46,743 nt of DNA from Streptomyces anandii JCM 4720 (GCF_014650655.1 NZ_BMVJ01000003.1:296361-343103), one strand, 5' to 3'. Counted from the stretch's first letter, positions 26,484 through 35,516 are shown. The notes: generated by a model from the letters alone, not told the origin. A program made the numbers and translations.

Positions 26484-28565
26484 ATGCGTCACCCGCACAC
26501 GCGCACCGCCCCCACGAACACCACACCCACCCGTACCGCCCCCATCGCCCGCCGCGGACGGCTGCTCGGCGCGGTCACCGCGGTACTGCTCTGTGCGGCG
26601 GGCGTCACGCCCATCGCCCTGACCGCCCCCGCCGTCGCCGCCCCCGCGGAGGTTCCCGCCGAGGCCCCCGCCCTGGCCGACGGCCTCGCTCTCACCCCAC
26701 CCATGGGCTTCAACAACTGGAACTCCACGCACTGCCGCGCCGAGTTCGACGAGTCGATGGTCAAGGGCATCGCCGACCTCTTCGTCGACAGGGGCCTGAA
26801 GGCCGCCGGCTACAGGTACGTCAACCTCGACGACTGCTGGGCCCTGCCCGAGCGCGACGCGGACGGCAAGCTCGTCCCCGACCCGGCCCGCTTCCCGAAC
26901 GGGATCAAGGCGGTCGCCGACTACGTCCACTCCAAGGGCCTCAAACTCGGCATCTACACCAGCGCGGGCACCAGGACCTGCAACAGCGCCGGGTTCCCGG
27001 GCGCGCTGGGCCACGAGTACAGCGACGCCCGGCAGTTCGCGGACTGGGGCGTCGACTACCTCAAGTACGACAACTGCAACAACCAGGGCGTGGACGCGAG
27101 ATCGCGCTACACCACCATGCGCGACGCGCTGAAGGCCACCGGCCGCCCCATCGTCTACAGCATCTGCGAATGGGGCGAGAACAAGCCATGGGAATGGGCC
27201 TCGGACGTCGGCCATCTGTGGCGCACGACGGGTGACATCAGCGACAACTGGGGCTCCATGCTGTCGATCCTGAAGAAGAACCTGCCCCTCGCCCCCTACG
27301 CCGGCCCCGGCCACTGGAACGACCCCGACATGCTGGAGGTCGGCAACGGAGGCATGACCGACACCGAGTACCGCACCCACTTCTCGATGTGGTCGGTCAT
27401 GGCGGCCCCGCTCCTCATCGGCTCCGACCTGCGCAAGGCCTCCCAGGCGACCTTCGACGTGCTCGGCAACAAGGAGGTCATCGCCGTCGACCAGGACCCG
27501 CTGGGCAGGCAGGGCACGGTGATCTCCTCCGAGGGCGGCCGCTGGGTCGTCGCCAAGGAGATGAAGGACGGCAGCCGCGCGGTCGCCCTGTTCAACGAGA
27601 CCGCCGCCGCGCAGCGCGTCACCACCACCGCACGGGCCGTGGGACTCCCCGCCGCGCCCGCCTACACCCTGCGCGACCTGTGGCAGCACCGCAGCCTGCA
27701 CACCGCCGGCACCATCGCGGCGACCGTCCCCGCCCACGGCACCGTGCTCGTACGGGTCTCTGCCGGCAGCGGCTGGGCCGCGCATCCGCCCGCCGTCGGA
27801 ACCGGCCTGGACGGCGCCCCGTTCGTGACGGCCGGCACGCCCGCGACGCTCACCACCTCGGTCACCGACCTCGGCCGCACCCCCGCCACCCGTCTGACCG
27901 TGTCCCTGAGCGGCCCGCAGGGCTGGACGGTACGCGCCCTGTCGCCCACCGGCACGGCCGCCCTCCCGGCCGGCAGGGTGCTGCGCATCCGGTGGTCGGT
28001 CACGGCTCCGGCGGGCACGCCCATCGGGTCGTACGACCTGACGCTGAAGACGAGTTACCGCTCCCCGGCCGGGATCCACGCCGACAGCGCGGTGCCGCTC
28101 ACCGCGTCGGTGGTCGTGCCGCCGCCCACCGGGACCTCCTACCTCGGCGACCTCCCGTGGCTGTCCGCGGTCAACGGCTACGGACCGGTGGAGCGCGACA
28201 CGAGCAACGGGGAGAGCGCCGCGGGCGACGGTCATCCGATCACCCTGGGCGGTGCGGTGTACGCCAAGGGCCTCGGTGTGCACGCGGACAGCGCGGTGGA
28301 GTACTACACCGGCGGGACGTGCACCAGGGTCACCGCGGACGTCGGCGTGGACGACGAGAAGGGCGGCAAGGGCACCGTCGCCTTCGAGGTCTGGGCGGAC
28401 GGCGCCCGGGTCGCCTCGACCGGCGTCCTGACCAACGCCATGCCCGCCCGGTCCCTCACGGCGGACGTCACCGGCGCGCAGGTGGTCCGGCTGGTCGTCA
28501 CCGACGGCGGCGACGGCATCGACTCCGACCACGCGGACTGGGCCGACGCGCGGCTCTCCTGCTGA
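26484..28565 (+). CDS. Secreted GH27 alpha-galactosidase with NEW3 and NPCBM domains
   Basis: A 693-residue secreted enzyme. The signal peptide covers about 1-53 (Arg-rich start, hydrophobic LLGAVTAVLLCAAG, then VAAPA). The GH27 barrel spans about 65-340, with TPPMGFNNWNS at its start, nucleophile Asp196 in YLKYDNCN and acid/base Asp251 in RTTGDISDNW. Then come a C-terminal beta domain, an NEW3-type alpha-galactosidase-associated domain (about 450-560) and an NPCBM carbohydrate-binding domain (about 575-693: GPVERDTSNGE, then GLGVHADSAVEYY). It releases alpha-linked galactose (or arabinopyranose) from plant oligo- and polysaccharides. The ATG at 26484 has CCGGAGGA 10 bp upstream. The 244-bp promoter region shows no clear operator. 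Confidence 0.9.
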   Translation: MRHPHTRTAPTNTTPTRTAPIARRGRLLGAVTAVLLCAAGVTPIALTAPAVAAPAEVPAEAPALADGLALTPPMGFNNWNSTHCRAEFDESMVKGIADLFVDRGLKAAGYRYVNLDDCWALPERDADGKLVPDPARFPNGIKAVADYVHSKGLKLGIYTSAGTRTCNSAGFPGALGHEYSDARQFADWGVDYLKYDNCNNQGVDARSRYTTMRDALKATGRPIVYSICEWGENKPWEWASDVGHLWRTTGDISDNWGSMLSILKKNLPLAPYAGPGHWNDPDMLEVGNGGMTDTEYRTHFSMWSVMAAPLLIGSDLRKASQATFDVLGNKEVIAVDQDPLGRQGTVISSEGGRWVVAKEMKDGSRAVALFNETAAAQRVTTTARAVGLPAAPAYTLRDLWQHRSLHTAGTIAATVPAHGTVLVRVSAGSGWAAHPPAVGTGLDGAPFVTAGTPATLTTSVTDLGRTPATRLTVSLSGPQGWTVRALSPTGTAALPAGRVLRIRWSVTAPAGTPIGSYDLTLKTSYRSPAGIHADSAVPLTASVVVPPPTGTSYLGDLPWLSAVNGYGPVERDTSNGESAAGDGHPITLGGAVYAKGLGVHADSAVEYYTGGTCTRVTADVGVDDEKGGKGTVAFEVWADGARVASTGVLTNAMPARSLTADVTGAQVVRLVVTDGGDGIDSDHADWADARLSC

Positions 28566-28586
28566 GCAGGGGTTCCTCCGGCGCCG

Positions 28587-29543
28587 TCAGACCCCGGCGG
28601 CCGTGGTGGGGGCGGTACGGCCCGCGAGCGCGGCGGCCGCCGCCCCCACCAGGCCGGCGTCCGTGCCCATCTGGGCCGGGGCGACCGTCAGCCGCCGCAC
28701 GAAGGACAGGGTGGCGTAGTCGCCGAGGGCCTTGCGCAGCGGCTCCAGGAGCACGTCCCCGGCCTTGCCGACGCCGCCGCCGATCACCGCGATGTCGATC
28801 TCGACCAGGGTCGCGGTCGCGGCGATCCCCGCGGCCAGCGCCCGTGCGGCACGCTCGAAGGAGGCCAGGGCCACCGGGTCCCCGACGCGCGCGGCCGCGG
28901 CCACGGCGGCGGCGGAGGCGTCGCCGTCGGGGCCCGGCCGCCAGCCGTTCTCCAGCGCCCGGCGCGCGATGTTGGGGCCGCTGGCGATGCGCTCCACGCA
29001 ACCGCGCGAGCCGCACGGGCACGGATCGCCGTCCAGGTCGACGCTGATGTGGCCGATGTGGCCGGCGTTGCCGGTCGGGCCCGGGTGCAGCCGCCCGTCC
29101 AGGACCAGGCCGCCGCCGACGCCCGTGGAGACCACCATGCACAGCGCGTTGTCGTGGCCGCGGGCGGCGCCCTGCCAGTGCTCGGCCGCCGTGATGGCCA
29201 CGCCGTCGCCGATCAGCTCGACCGGCAGCCCGCCGGCGGCGGCCCGGGCCCGCTCCACCAGCGGGTAGTCGCGCCAGCCGGGCACGTTGACGGGGCTGAC
29301 CGTGCCGGCCGAGGCGTCGACCGGGCCCGCGCTGCCGATGCCCAGGGCCGTGGCGCGTCCCCACAGCGGCGACCCGGCCAGGTCGCCGAGCACCTCCTCG
29401 ACGGCCCGCATCACGGTGTCGCCGTCCTCCTGCGCGGGCGTCGCTCGCTGGGCCCGCACCAGGATGCTGCCGCGGCCGTCCACCAGCGCTCCGGCGATCT
29501 TGGTGCCGCCGATGTCGAGCGCGGCCACGAGGTCGGTGTGCAT
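28587..29543 (-). CDS. ROK-family sugar kinase
   Basis: A 318-residue ROK kinase. The N-terminal phosphate motif is ALDIGGTKIAGALVDGRG, the sugar-binding and catalytic region contains VELIGDGVAITAAEHW (about 110-125), and the Zn-binding signature is GHISVDLDGDPCPCGSRGC, then VE. The family phosphorylates glucose, N-acetylglucosamine/N-acetylmannosamine or allose in the cytoplasm. It is divergent from the LacI-type regulator with a palindromic operator between them, so the pair probably senses and phosphorylates one sugar. It is convergent with the alpha-galactosidase gene (21-bp gap). Galactokinases are not usually ROK, so a direct pathway link to the galactosidase is not implied. Confidence 0.87.
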   Translation of the reverse strand: MHTDLVAALDIGGTKIAGALVDGRGSILVRAQRATPAQEDGDTVMRAVEEVLGDLAGSPLWGRATALGIGSAGPVDASAGTVSPVNVPGWRDYPLVERARAAAGGLPVELIGDGVAITAAEHWQGAARGHDNALCMVVSTGVGGGLVLDGRLHPGPTGNAGHIGHISVDLDGDPCPCGSRGCVERIASGPNIARRALENGWRPGPDGDASAAAVAAAARVGDPVALASFERAARALAAGIAATATLVEIDIAVIGGGVGKAGDVLLEPLRKALGDYATLSFVRRLTVAPAQMGTDAGLVGAAAAALAGRTAPTTAAGV

Positions 29544-29653
29544 CAGAGTCAGATCTCCCCGTCAACCGTGAAGGAACCAAGAGGTGGGTGCAGCCCGGTC
29601 TCGCGGTGGGGGCGCAGGCCCGGAGTGTGCGATGGACAGTCTCTCGTGCGTAT

Positions 29654-29665
29654 GACAACGTTGTC
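29654..29665. promoter_or_regulatory. LacI-type operator between the ROK kinase and LacI genes
   Basis: GACAACGTTGTC is a perfect 12-bp palindrome with the central CG typical of LacI/GalR-family sites. It lies 111 bp upstream of the kinase and 86 bp upstream of the regulator, on the divergent 207-bp region. Confidence 0.6.
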
Positions 29666-29750
29666 CAGGCTCTATGCTCGACGCCACATCCTCATACAAC
29701 CCCATGGACCGACGCATCCCCCCGTGGACGACAGGACAGGACGCCGCATC

Positions 29751-30821
29751 GTGCCAGAGACCGCCCGCCGAGCCGACCGCCCCGCAGACCGCTCCGACCG
29801 CCTCTCCGGGACCCGTTACGGCAACCGTCCGACCATGAAGGACGTGGCGGCCCGGGCGGGGGTGGGCCTCAAGACCGTCTCCCGCGTGGTGAACGGCGAG
29901 CCCGGGGTCACCCCGGACACCGAGCGGCGCGTCCAGGAGGCCATCGAGGCGCTGGGCTTCCGCCGCAACGACAGCGCGCGGGTGCTGCGCAAGGGCCGCA
30001 CGGCGAGCATCGGGCTGGTTCTGGAGGACCTCGCCGACCCGTTCTACGGCCCACTCAGCCGCGCGGTCGAGGAGGTCGCGCGGGCGCACGGGGCGCTGCT
30101 CATCAACGGCTCCAGCGCGGAGGACCCCGACCGCGAGCAGGAACTGGCGCTGGCGCTGTGCGCGCGGCGGGTGGACGGGCTGGTGGTCATCCCGGCCGGG
30201 GACGACCACCGGTACCTGGAGCCCGAGATCAAGGCGGGCGTCGCCACGGTGTTCGTCGACCGGCCGGCCGGGAGGATCGACGCGGACGTGGTCCTGTCGG
30301 ACAACTTCGGGGGCGCCCGGGACGGCGTGGCGCACCTGATCGCGCACGGGCACCGGCGGATCGGGTTCATCGGCGACATGCCCCGTATCCACACGGCCGC
30401 GGAGCGGCTGCGCGGGTACCGGGCGGCGATGGAGGACGCGGGGATACCGGTCGAGGACTCGTGGATGTCCCTCGGGGTCACCGATCCGGAGCGGGTACGG
30501 CGGGCGGCCGAGGCGATGCTGTCCGGGCCGGAGCCGGTGACGGCGATCTTCACCGGCAACAACCGGGTGACGGTCACCGTGATCCGCGTGCTGGCCGAGC
30601 GGAGTCGTCCGGTGGCGCTGGTGGGGTTCGACGACATCGAGCTCGCCGATCTGCTGCAGCCCGGGGTGACGGTGGTGGCCCAGGACGCGGCGGCGCTCGG
30701 CCGCACGGCCGCGGAACGCCTCTTCCGTCAGCTGGACGGCAGCCTCGTCGGCCCTGAGCGCATCGAGCTGCCCACGAGGCTGGTGACCCGCGGCTCGGGC
30801 GAGCTGCCCCCGGCCGGCTGA
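29751..30821 (+). CDS. LacI/GalR-family transcriptional regulator
   Basis: A 356-residue repressor. The HTH begins at about residue 25 (NRPTMKDVAARAGVGLKTVS, then RVVNGEPGVTPDTERRVQEA), followed by the hinge helix (NDSARVLRKGR) and a periplasmic-binding-protein-like sugar domain with IGLVLEDLADPFYG and ending in ALVGFDDIELADLLQPGVT. I take the GTG at 29751, which has GGACAGGA about 10 bp upstream; a GTG at 29724 in the same frame is possible. It probably binds the GACAACGTTGTC site and controls itself and the ROK kinase. The inducer sugar is unknown. Confidence 0.87.
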   Translation: MPETARRADRPADRSDRLSGTRYGNRPTMKDVAARAGVGLKTVSRVVNGEPGVTPDTERRVQEAIEALGFRRNDSARVLRKGRTASIGLVLEDLADPFYGPLSRAVEEVARAHGALLINGSSAEDPDREQELALALCARRVDGLVVIPAGDDHRYLEPEIKAGVATVFVDRPAGRIDADVVLSDNFGGARDGVAHLIAHGHRRIGFIGDMPRIHTAAERLRGYRAAMEDAGIPVEDSWMSLGVTDPERVRRAAEAMLSGPEPVTAIFTGNNRVTVTVIRVLAERSRPVALVGFDDIELADLLQPGVTVVAQDAAALGRTAAERLFRQLDGSLVGPERIELPTRLVTRGSGELPPAG

Positions 30822-30847
30822 ACACCGCCCCCGCACCCCGCGCCGTC

Positions 30848-32164
30848 TCAGCGGGGCGTGGTCGTGAGGCCGGCCCGCCGGGGGCTCGCGAAGGATTCCA
30901 GAGCCGGGCGGGTCAGGCCGGTCAGGTCGGTGATCTCGGCGAGGGTCAGGGCGCCGCAGTCCAGGCCGCGCAGCAGGTGGGCACCGAGGGCCTTGGCCGT
31001 GGCGGGCTCGTCGAGGACGTCCCCGGCGGTGCGGGCCGCGTAGCGGGCGAGGCGGGTCGCGGCCTCGCGGAAGCCCTCGCGATAGAAGGCGAACACGGCC
31101 GCGTACCGGGTCGGGAGGTGCGCGGGGTGCATGTCCCAGCCCTGGTAGTAGGCGCGGGACAGGGCGCGGCGGGTGAGCCCGTAGTGCAGGCGCCAGGCCT
31201 CGTGGACCTTCTCGGCCGGGCCGACCGGCAGCACGTTGGTGGAGCCGTCCGAGAGGCGTACGCCGGTGCCCGCGGCCGCGACCTGCATGACCGCCTTGGC
31301 GTGGTCCGCGGCGGGGTGGTCGCTCGCCTGGTACGCGGCGGAGACGCCGAGGCAGGCGCTGTAGTCGAAGGTGCCGTAGTGCAGACCCGTGGCGCGGCCC
31401 TCGGCGGCCTGGATCATGCGGGCCACGGTGGCGGTGCCGTCGGCGGCGAGGATCGCCTGGCTGGTCTCGATCTGGATCTCGAAGCCGAGGCGGCCCTCGT
31501 CGAGACCGTGGGCCTTCTCGAAGGCCTCCAGCAGCCGCACCATAGCGGTGACCTGCTCGGCGTACGTCACCTTCGGCAGCGTCAGGACCAGTCCGGCGGG
31601 AAGGCCGCCGGCCTCCATCAGTCCGGTGAGGAAGATGTCCAGGGTGCGGATGCCGCGGTCGCGGACCTGCGCCTCCATGCACTTCATGCGGATGCCCGTC
31701 CAGGGCGCACCCGTGCCGTCCGCGCAGGTTGCGGCGACGAGGCGGGCCGCCCGGGCCGCGTCCCGGTCCTCCTCGTCGTCGGAGCGCCGGCCGTAGCCGT
31801 CCTCGAAGTCGATCCGCAGATCCTCGACCGGCTCGCGTTCGAGCTTGGCGCGCACGCGCTCGTGGACGGGCACCGCGAGTTCGTCGTCCAGGCCGAGCAC
31901 CGCGGCGAACGACTCCGCGTCCGGGGCGTGCTCCTCCAGCGCGGCGAGGGCCTGACCGCCCCAGGAGCGGACGGTGCCGGCGGCGAAGGCGTCGCCGGGC
32001 ACGTAGACCGTGTGGACGGGCTGGCGGGTGCCCGGGTCGCCCGGGTAGCGGCGCTCCAGCTCCGCGTCGACCGGCGCGAGTCGGGCGCCGATCTCCTCGC
32101 GGACCGCGCCCGTGAGAGTGGTCGCCACCCGCTCCTGCCCGTCGTGCCCCTGGCCCTGGCCCAT
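30848..32164 (-). CDS. DUF6986-family aldolase/citrate-lyase-like protein
   Basis: A 438-residue protein resembling HpcH/CitE-type TIM-barrel lyases. RIDFEDGYGRR near residue 105, IRMKCME near 140, LVLTLPKV near 178 and LGFEIQIETSQAIL near 214 look like the metal and substrate loops of that superfamily. The conserved Glu/Asp residues needed for Mg2+ are present in FEIQIETSQ. I recognise it as the actinobacterial family now called DUF6986, without a proven reaction. I start at the ATG at 32164, which has GTGGGGG and GGAAGGG upstream; two earlier ATGs lack a ribosome binding site. A 15-bp inverted repeat at 32188-32202 lies just upstream. Confidence 0.75.
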   Translation of the reverse strand: MGQGQGHDGQERVATTLTGAVREEIGARLAPVDAELERRYPGDPGTRQPVHTVYVPGDAFAAGTVRSWGGQALAALEEHAPDAESFAAVLGLDDELAVPVHERVRAKLEREPVEDLRIDFEDGYGRRSDDEEDRDAARAARLVAATCADGTGAPWTGIRMKCMEAQVRDRGIRTLDIFLTGLMEAGGLPAGLVLTLPKVTYAEQVTAMVRLLEAFEKAHGLDEGRLGFEIQIETSQAILAADGTATVARMIQAAEGRATGLHYGTFDYSACLGVSAAYQASDHPAADHAKAVMQVAAAGTGVRLSDGSTNVLPVGPAEKVHEAWRLHYGLTRRALSRAYYQGWDMHPAHLPTRYAAVFAFYREGFREAATRLARYAARTAGDVLDEPATAKALGAHLLRGLDCGALTLAEITDLTGLTRPALESFASPRRAGLTTTPR

Positions 32165-32187
32165 GCCCCCACGCCCTTCCATGAGAA

Positions 32188-32202
32188 TCAACAAAGTGTT
32201 GA
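32188..32202. promoter_or_regulatory. Inverted repeat upstream of the DUF6986 gene
   Basis: TCAACAAAGTGTTGA has perfect 6-bp arms (TCAACA/TGTTGA) around 3 bases, 24 bp upstream of the chosen start. This position fits a repressor site; the regulator is not identifiable in the window. Confidence 0.5.
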
Positions 32203-32290
32203 AGTTGATGGGGTCGAAGGTATCCACGGCTCTTTCCGCCGGTCAACACCTGCTCGCAGCCTGGACCCAGGGGCGCGGCGGGGACAAGCC

Positions 32291-32324
32291 GAGGCCCCCG
32301 TGACCAGCGGGTCACGGGGGCCTC
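32291..32324 (-). terminator. Strong 15-bp stem-loop terminator after etfA
   Basis: Arms 32291-32305 and 32310-32324 are perfectly complementary over 15 bp with a 4-nt loop (AGCG). It begins 22 bp after the etfA stop on the minus strand. It is the clearest terminator in the window. Confidence 0.85.
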
Positions 32325-32345
32325 GTACAGCCGGGACGGGAGAAC

Positions 32346-33308
32346 TCAGCCCTTGCGGGTCTTGATCTCCTCGGTGAGCTGCGGGACGACGTCGAAGAGG
32401 TCGCCGACCACGCCGTAGTCGACCAGGTCGAAGATCGGGGCCTCGGCGTCCTTGTTGACGGCCACGATGGTCTTCGAGGTCTGCATGCCGGCCCGGTGCT
32501 GGATCGCGCCGGAGATGCCGTTGGCGATGTAGAGCTGCGGCGAGACGGACTTGCCGGTCTGGCCGACCTGGTTGGTGTGCGGGTACCAGCCGGCGTCCAC
32601 CGCGGCGCGCGAGGCGCCCACGGCCGCGCCGAGGGAGTCGGCGAGGGCCTCGATGATCGCGAAGTTCTCCGCGCCGTTGACGCCACGGCCGCCGGAGACG
32701 ACGATCGCGGCCTCGGTCAGCTCCGGGCGGCCGGTGGACTCACGCGCCGTGCGGCCGGTGACCTTGGTGCCGGTGGCCTTGTCGGAGAAGGTGACGGACA
32801 GGGCCTCGACCGCACCGGCGGCCGGGGCGGCCTCGACGGCGGCCGAGTTCGGCTTGACGGTGATGACCGGAGTGCCCTTGGAGACACGGGACTTGGTGGT
32901 GAAGGACGCGGCGAACACCGACTGGGTGGCCACCGGGCCCTCGTCGCCGGCCTCGAGGTCGACGGCGTCGGTGATGATGCCGGAGCCGATGCGCAGCGCC
33001 AGACGGGCGGCGATCTCCTTGCCCTCGGCGGAGGACGGGACGAGCACGGCGGCCGGCGAGACCTGCTCGACGGCGGCCTGCAGCGCGTCCACCTTCGGCA
33101 CCACCAGGTACTCGGCGTACTCGGAGGCGTCGTGGGTGAGGACCTTCACCGCGCCGTGCTCGGCCAGGGCGGCGGCGGTGTCGGCGGCGCCCGCGCCCAG
33201 CGCGACGGCGACCGGCTCGCCGACGCGGCGGGCGAGGGTCAGCAGTTCGAGGGTGGGCTTGCGGACGGCACCGTCCACGTGGTCGACGTAGACGAGGACT
33301 TCAGCCAT
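32346..33308 (-). CDS. etfA: Electron transfer flavoprotein alpha subunit
   Basis: A 320-residue protein. The N-terminal half is the nucleotide-binding-like ETF domain ([17 protein letters not shown]). The C-terminal third (about 195-320) is the FAD-binding ETF_alpha domain, with [20 protein letters not shown], then [20 protein letters not shown], then [20 protein letters not shown]. With EtfB it collects electrons from acyl-CoA and other flavin dehydrogenases and hands them to the membrane ETF dehydrogenase. It lies 54 bp after etfB and ends at a strong terminator. Confidence 0.95.
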   Translation of the reverse strand: MAEVLVYVDHVDGAVRKPTLELLTLARRVGEPVAVALGAGAADTAAALAEHGAVKVLTHDASEYAEYLVVPKVDALQAAVEQVSPAAVLVPSSAEGKEIAARLALRIGSGIITDAVDLEAGDEGPVATQSVFAASFTTKSRVSKGTPVITVKPNSAAVEAAPAAGAVEALSVTFSDKATGTKVTGRTARESTGRPELTEAAIVVSGGRGVNGAENFAIIEALADSLGAAVGASRAAVDAGWYPHTNQVGQTGKSVSPQLYIANGISGAIQHRAGMQTSKTIVAVNKDAEAPIFDLVDYGVVGDLFDVVPQLTEEIKTRKG

Positions 33309-33362
33309 GGGATTGCTCTCCTGCGGAAACGAAGTTGAGGGGCGGTCGGCGGGCGCGAGCCC

Positions 33363-34148
33363 TTAGATGAACTTCTGGCTCGCGAGGAACTCGGCGAGCT
33401 GCTTGCCGCCCTCGCCCTCGTCCTTGACGATCGTGCCCGCGGTGCGGGCCGGGCGCTCGGCCGCGGCGTCGACCTTCGTCCAGGCGTTCTCCAGGCCGAC
33501 CTCGTCCGCGTCGATGTCCAGGTCGGACAGGTCCCAGGACTCCACCGGCTTCTTCTTGGCCGCCATGATGCCCTTGAAGGACGGGTAACGCGCCTCACCC
33601 GACTGGTCGGTCACCGACACCACGGCCGGCAGCGAGGCCTCGAGCTGCTCCGAGGCGGCGTCACCGTCGCGGCGGCCCTTGACGGTGCCGTCCTCGACCG
33701 ACACCTCCGACAGCAGGGTCACCTGCGGCACGCCCAGGCGCTCGGCCAGCAGCGCGGGGACGACGCCCATGGTGCCGTCGGTGGAGGCCATGCCGGAGAC
33801 GACCAGGTCGAAGCCGGCCTTCTCGATGGCCTTGGCCAGCACCAGGGAGGTGCCGATGGCGTCGGTGCCGTGCAGGTCGTCGTCCTCGACGTGGATCGCC
33901 TTGTCCGCGCCCATCGACAGGGCCTTGCGCAGCGCGTCCTTGGCGTCCTCCGGACCCACCGTCAGGACGGTGACCTCGGCGTCGTCCGCGTCCTCGGCGA
34001 TCTGCAGCGCCTGCTCGACCGCGTACTCGTCCAGCTCGGAGAGCAGACCGTCCACGTCGTCACGGTCGACGGTCAGGTCATCGGCGAAGTGCCGGTCGCC
34101 AGTGGCGTCGGGCACGTACTTCACAGTGACAACGATCCTCAAGCTCAC
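33363..34148 (-). CDS. etfB: Electron transfer flavoprotein beta subunit
   Basis: A 261-residue ETF beta subunit: MSLRIVVTVKYVPDATGDRH at the start, DEYAVEQALQIAE near 43, VLTVGPEDAKDALRKALSMG near 61 and the AMP-binding DLVVSGMASTDGTMGVVPAL near 114. The GTG at 34148 has AGGAG 8 bp upstream. A 7-bp-arm inverted repeat (GCTGCCT/AGGCAGC, 34180-34199) sits in the 5' untranslated region. The operon etfB-etfA has its own upstream region of 221 bp, in which I see no further gene. Confidence 0.95.
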   Translation of the reverse strand: MSLRIVVTVKYVPDATGDRHFADDLTVDRDDVDGLLSELDEYAVEQALQIAEDADDAEVTVLTVGPEDAKDALRKALSMGADKAIHVEDDDLHGTDAIGTSLVLAKAIEKAGFDLVVSGMASTDGTMGVVPALLAERLGVPQVTLLSEVSVEDGTVKGRRDGDAASEQLEASLPAVVSVTDQSGEARYPSFKGIMAAKKKPVESWDLSDLDIDADEVGLENAWTKVDAAAERPARTAGTIVKDEGEGGKQLAEFLASQKFI

Positions 34149-34369
34149 GCCGGCTCTCCTACTGCATCGTCATTTCTGGGCTGCCTTCTTGCAGGCAGCA
34201 TAGGCGCCTGAAGCGGCCGATCCCGGTCGGGGCGACCCCGCGCTCCGACCGGAATATTACTCGTCAGTACACCCAGTTCATTCCCGCTAAGCAAGCGCTT
34301 TGAACTGTGACCTTCGCAACGCAGCGTAACCGGAATTCGACGTCCGCGCAGAAGGGCGCGGCCGCGTGG

Positions 34370-34879
34370 TCAGTCGCGCAGGCCGCTGAAGCGGCCCTGG
34401 TGGTACAGCAGGGGCCGGCCCGCGCCCGCCGGATCGCCGAGGACGACCTCCGCAAGGACGATGCGGTGATCACCGGCCGGAACCCGCCCCACGACGCGGC
34501 AGACCAGCCAGGCGAGCACGTCGTCCAGGAGCGGCACGCCCTCGGGACCCTCGCGCCAGGCGGTGGGCGGGCCGAAACGGTCGGCGCCGCTGCGGGCGAA
34601 GGTTGCGGCAAGCTCCTGCTGGTGCTCGCCGAGTATGTGGACGCCGACGTGGCCGGTACGGGAGATCGCCGGCCAGCTCGACGCGCCGGTGCCGATGCCG
34701 AACGAGATCAGCGGCGGGTCGGCGGAGACGGAGGTGAGGGAGGTCGCGGTGAAGCCGACCGGTCCGGCCTCACCGCCGGCGGTGATCACCGCCACACCCG
34801 CGGCGTGCCGGCGGAAGACGGAGCGCAGGAGATCGGGCGAGGCGAGCTGGAACGCGGTGAGGCCGGGTGTGGCCGTCAT
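34370..34879 (-). CDS. Flavin reductase-family protein (FMN-binding split barrel)
   Basis: A 169-residue flavin reductase-like protein: LRSVFRRHAAGVAVITAGGE near residue 14, GFTATSLTSVSADPPLISFG near 40 with the flavin-contacting Ser/Thr, and HVGVHILGEHQQELAATFAR near 75. Members supply reduced FMN/FAD to partner monooxygenases, often in sulfonate desulfurisation. A short leader peptide with the pattern of actinobacterial cysteine/sulfur leaders ends 44 bp upstream, which supports a sulfur-related role. AAGGA lies 8 bp before the ATG. No partner monooxygenase is in the window. Confidence 0.82.
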   Translation of the reverse strand: MTATPGLTAFQLASPDLLRSVFRRHAAGVAVITAGGEAGPVGFTATSLTSVSADPPLISFGIGTGASSWPAISRTGHVGVHILGEHQQELAATFARSGADRFGPPTAWREGPEGVPLLDDVLAWLVCRVVGRVPAGDHRIVLAEVVLGDPAGAGRPLLYHQGRFSGLRD

Positions 34880-34923
34880 GGAGTTGTCCTTCTGCTGGTG
34901 GGACGAGCGGGATCCGGGGGTTC

Positions 34924-35004
34924 TCACCGGCCCGGACAGCGCGCGCTCGCGTGACGGGCGAGATCGACGTCCGCCCGCCCGAACAGAAGGAGTTCCAAAG
35001 GCAT
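34924..35004 (-). CDS. Putative sulfur/cysteine leader peptide upstream of the flavin reductase
   Basis: A 26-residue peptide with ATG at 35004 and TGA at 34924. Its centre, ADVDLARHASARC, fits the pattern I know from actinobacterial leader peptides (xHVDLxRxxSAxC) found before sulfur-assimilation and related redox genes. The single Cys near the end would let ribosome stalling at low cysteine control the downstream gene. Supporting points are position, spacing and motif. Against it, the usual His before VDL is Asp here, and no clear alternative hairpin pair was mapped. Confidence 0.55.
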   Translation of the reverse strand: MPLELLLFGRADVDLARHASARCPGR

Positions 35005-35123
35005 GCAGTCAGGCTGACGATAGGTGGCGCGCCCAGTCAAGTACGTCCCAGGATCTGGGAGATGCCTCACCGTCACGGCGAAGGGCGCCGGAAGGAGTGC
35101 GGCAACGGATGCCGGAAGGGCTG

Positions 35124-35516
35124 TCAAACCGCCGCCCCCAGGGCCGCGATGACGTCCGCCTTGCGCGGCAGCCCGGTGGCCCGCCGCACGATCCGGCCCT
35201 CAGCGTCCAGTACGAGCACGGTGGGCGTCCTGACGATGCCGAGCTCGCGCACCAGCCCAAGCCGGGCCTCCGCGTCGATCTCGATGTGGGCGACCCCGGG
35301 CACGACGTCCGCGACCTCACGGAGGATCCGCCGGGTGGCGCGGCAGGGGGCGCAGAAGGCGCTGGAGAACTGCACCAGCGTGGCGCGCTCCCCCAGGTGG
35401 CCGCCCAGTTCCCCGGCACCGAGCCGTCCGCCCTCGTCGCGCTCGCGCACCCGTTCTCTCCCGTTCCGCCGCCGATGCGGCACTCCTCGGGCGCTCGCCG
35501 CCGCGCCCGCCGCCAC
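35124..35516 (-). CDS. Thioredoxin-family protein
   Basis: A 130-residue thioredoxin-fold protein with a CAPC active site (in SSAFCAPCRATRRIL, about residues 50-64), the TPT cis-Pro near 95 (IVRTPTVLVLDAEG) and a C-terminal helix. The N-terminal about 35 residues are Arg/Gly-rich and may include a remnant of the membrane anchor seen in related Streptomyces proteins. The GTG start has AAGGAGGA 10-12 bp upstream. It probably serves as a disulfide reductase or oxidoreductase with an unknown partner. It precedes the leader peptide/flavin reductase unit by 119 bp on the same strand. Confidence 0.8.
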   Translation of the reverse strand: MAAGAAASARGVPHRRRNGRERVRERDEGGRLGAGELGGHLGERATLVQFSSAFCAPCRATRRILREVADVVPGVAHIEIDAEARLGLVRELGIVRTPTVLVLDAEGRIVRRATGLPRKADVIAALGAAV

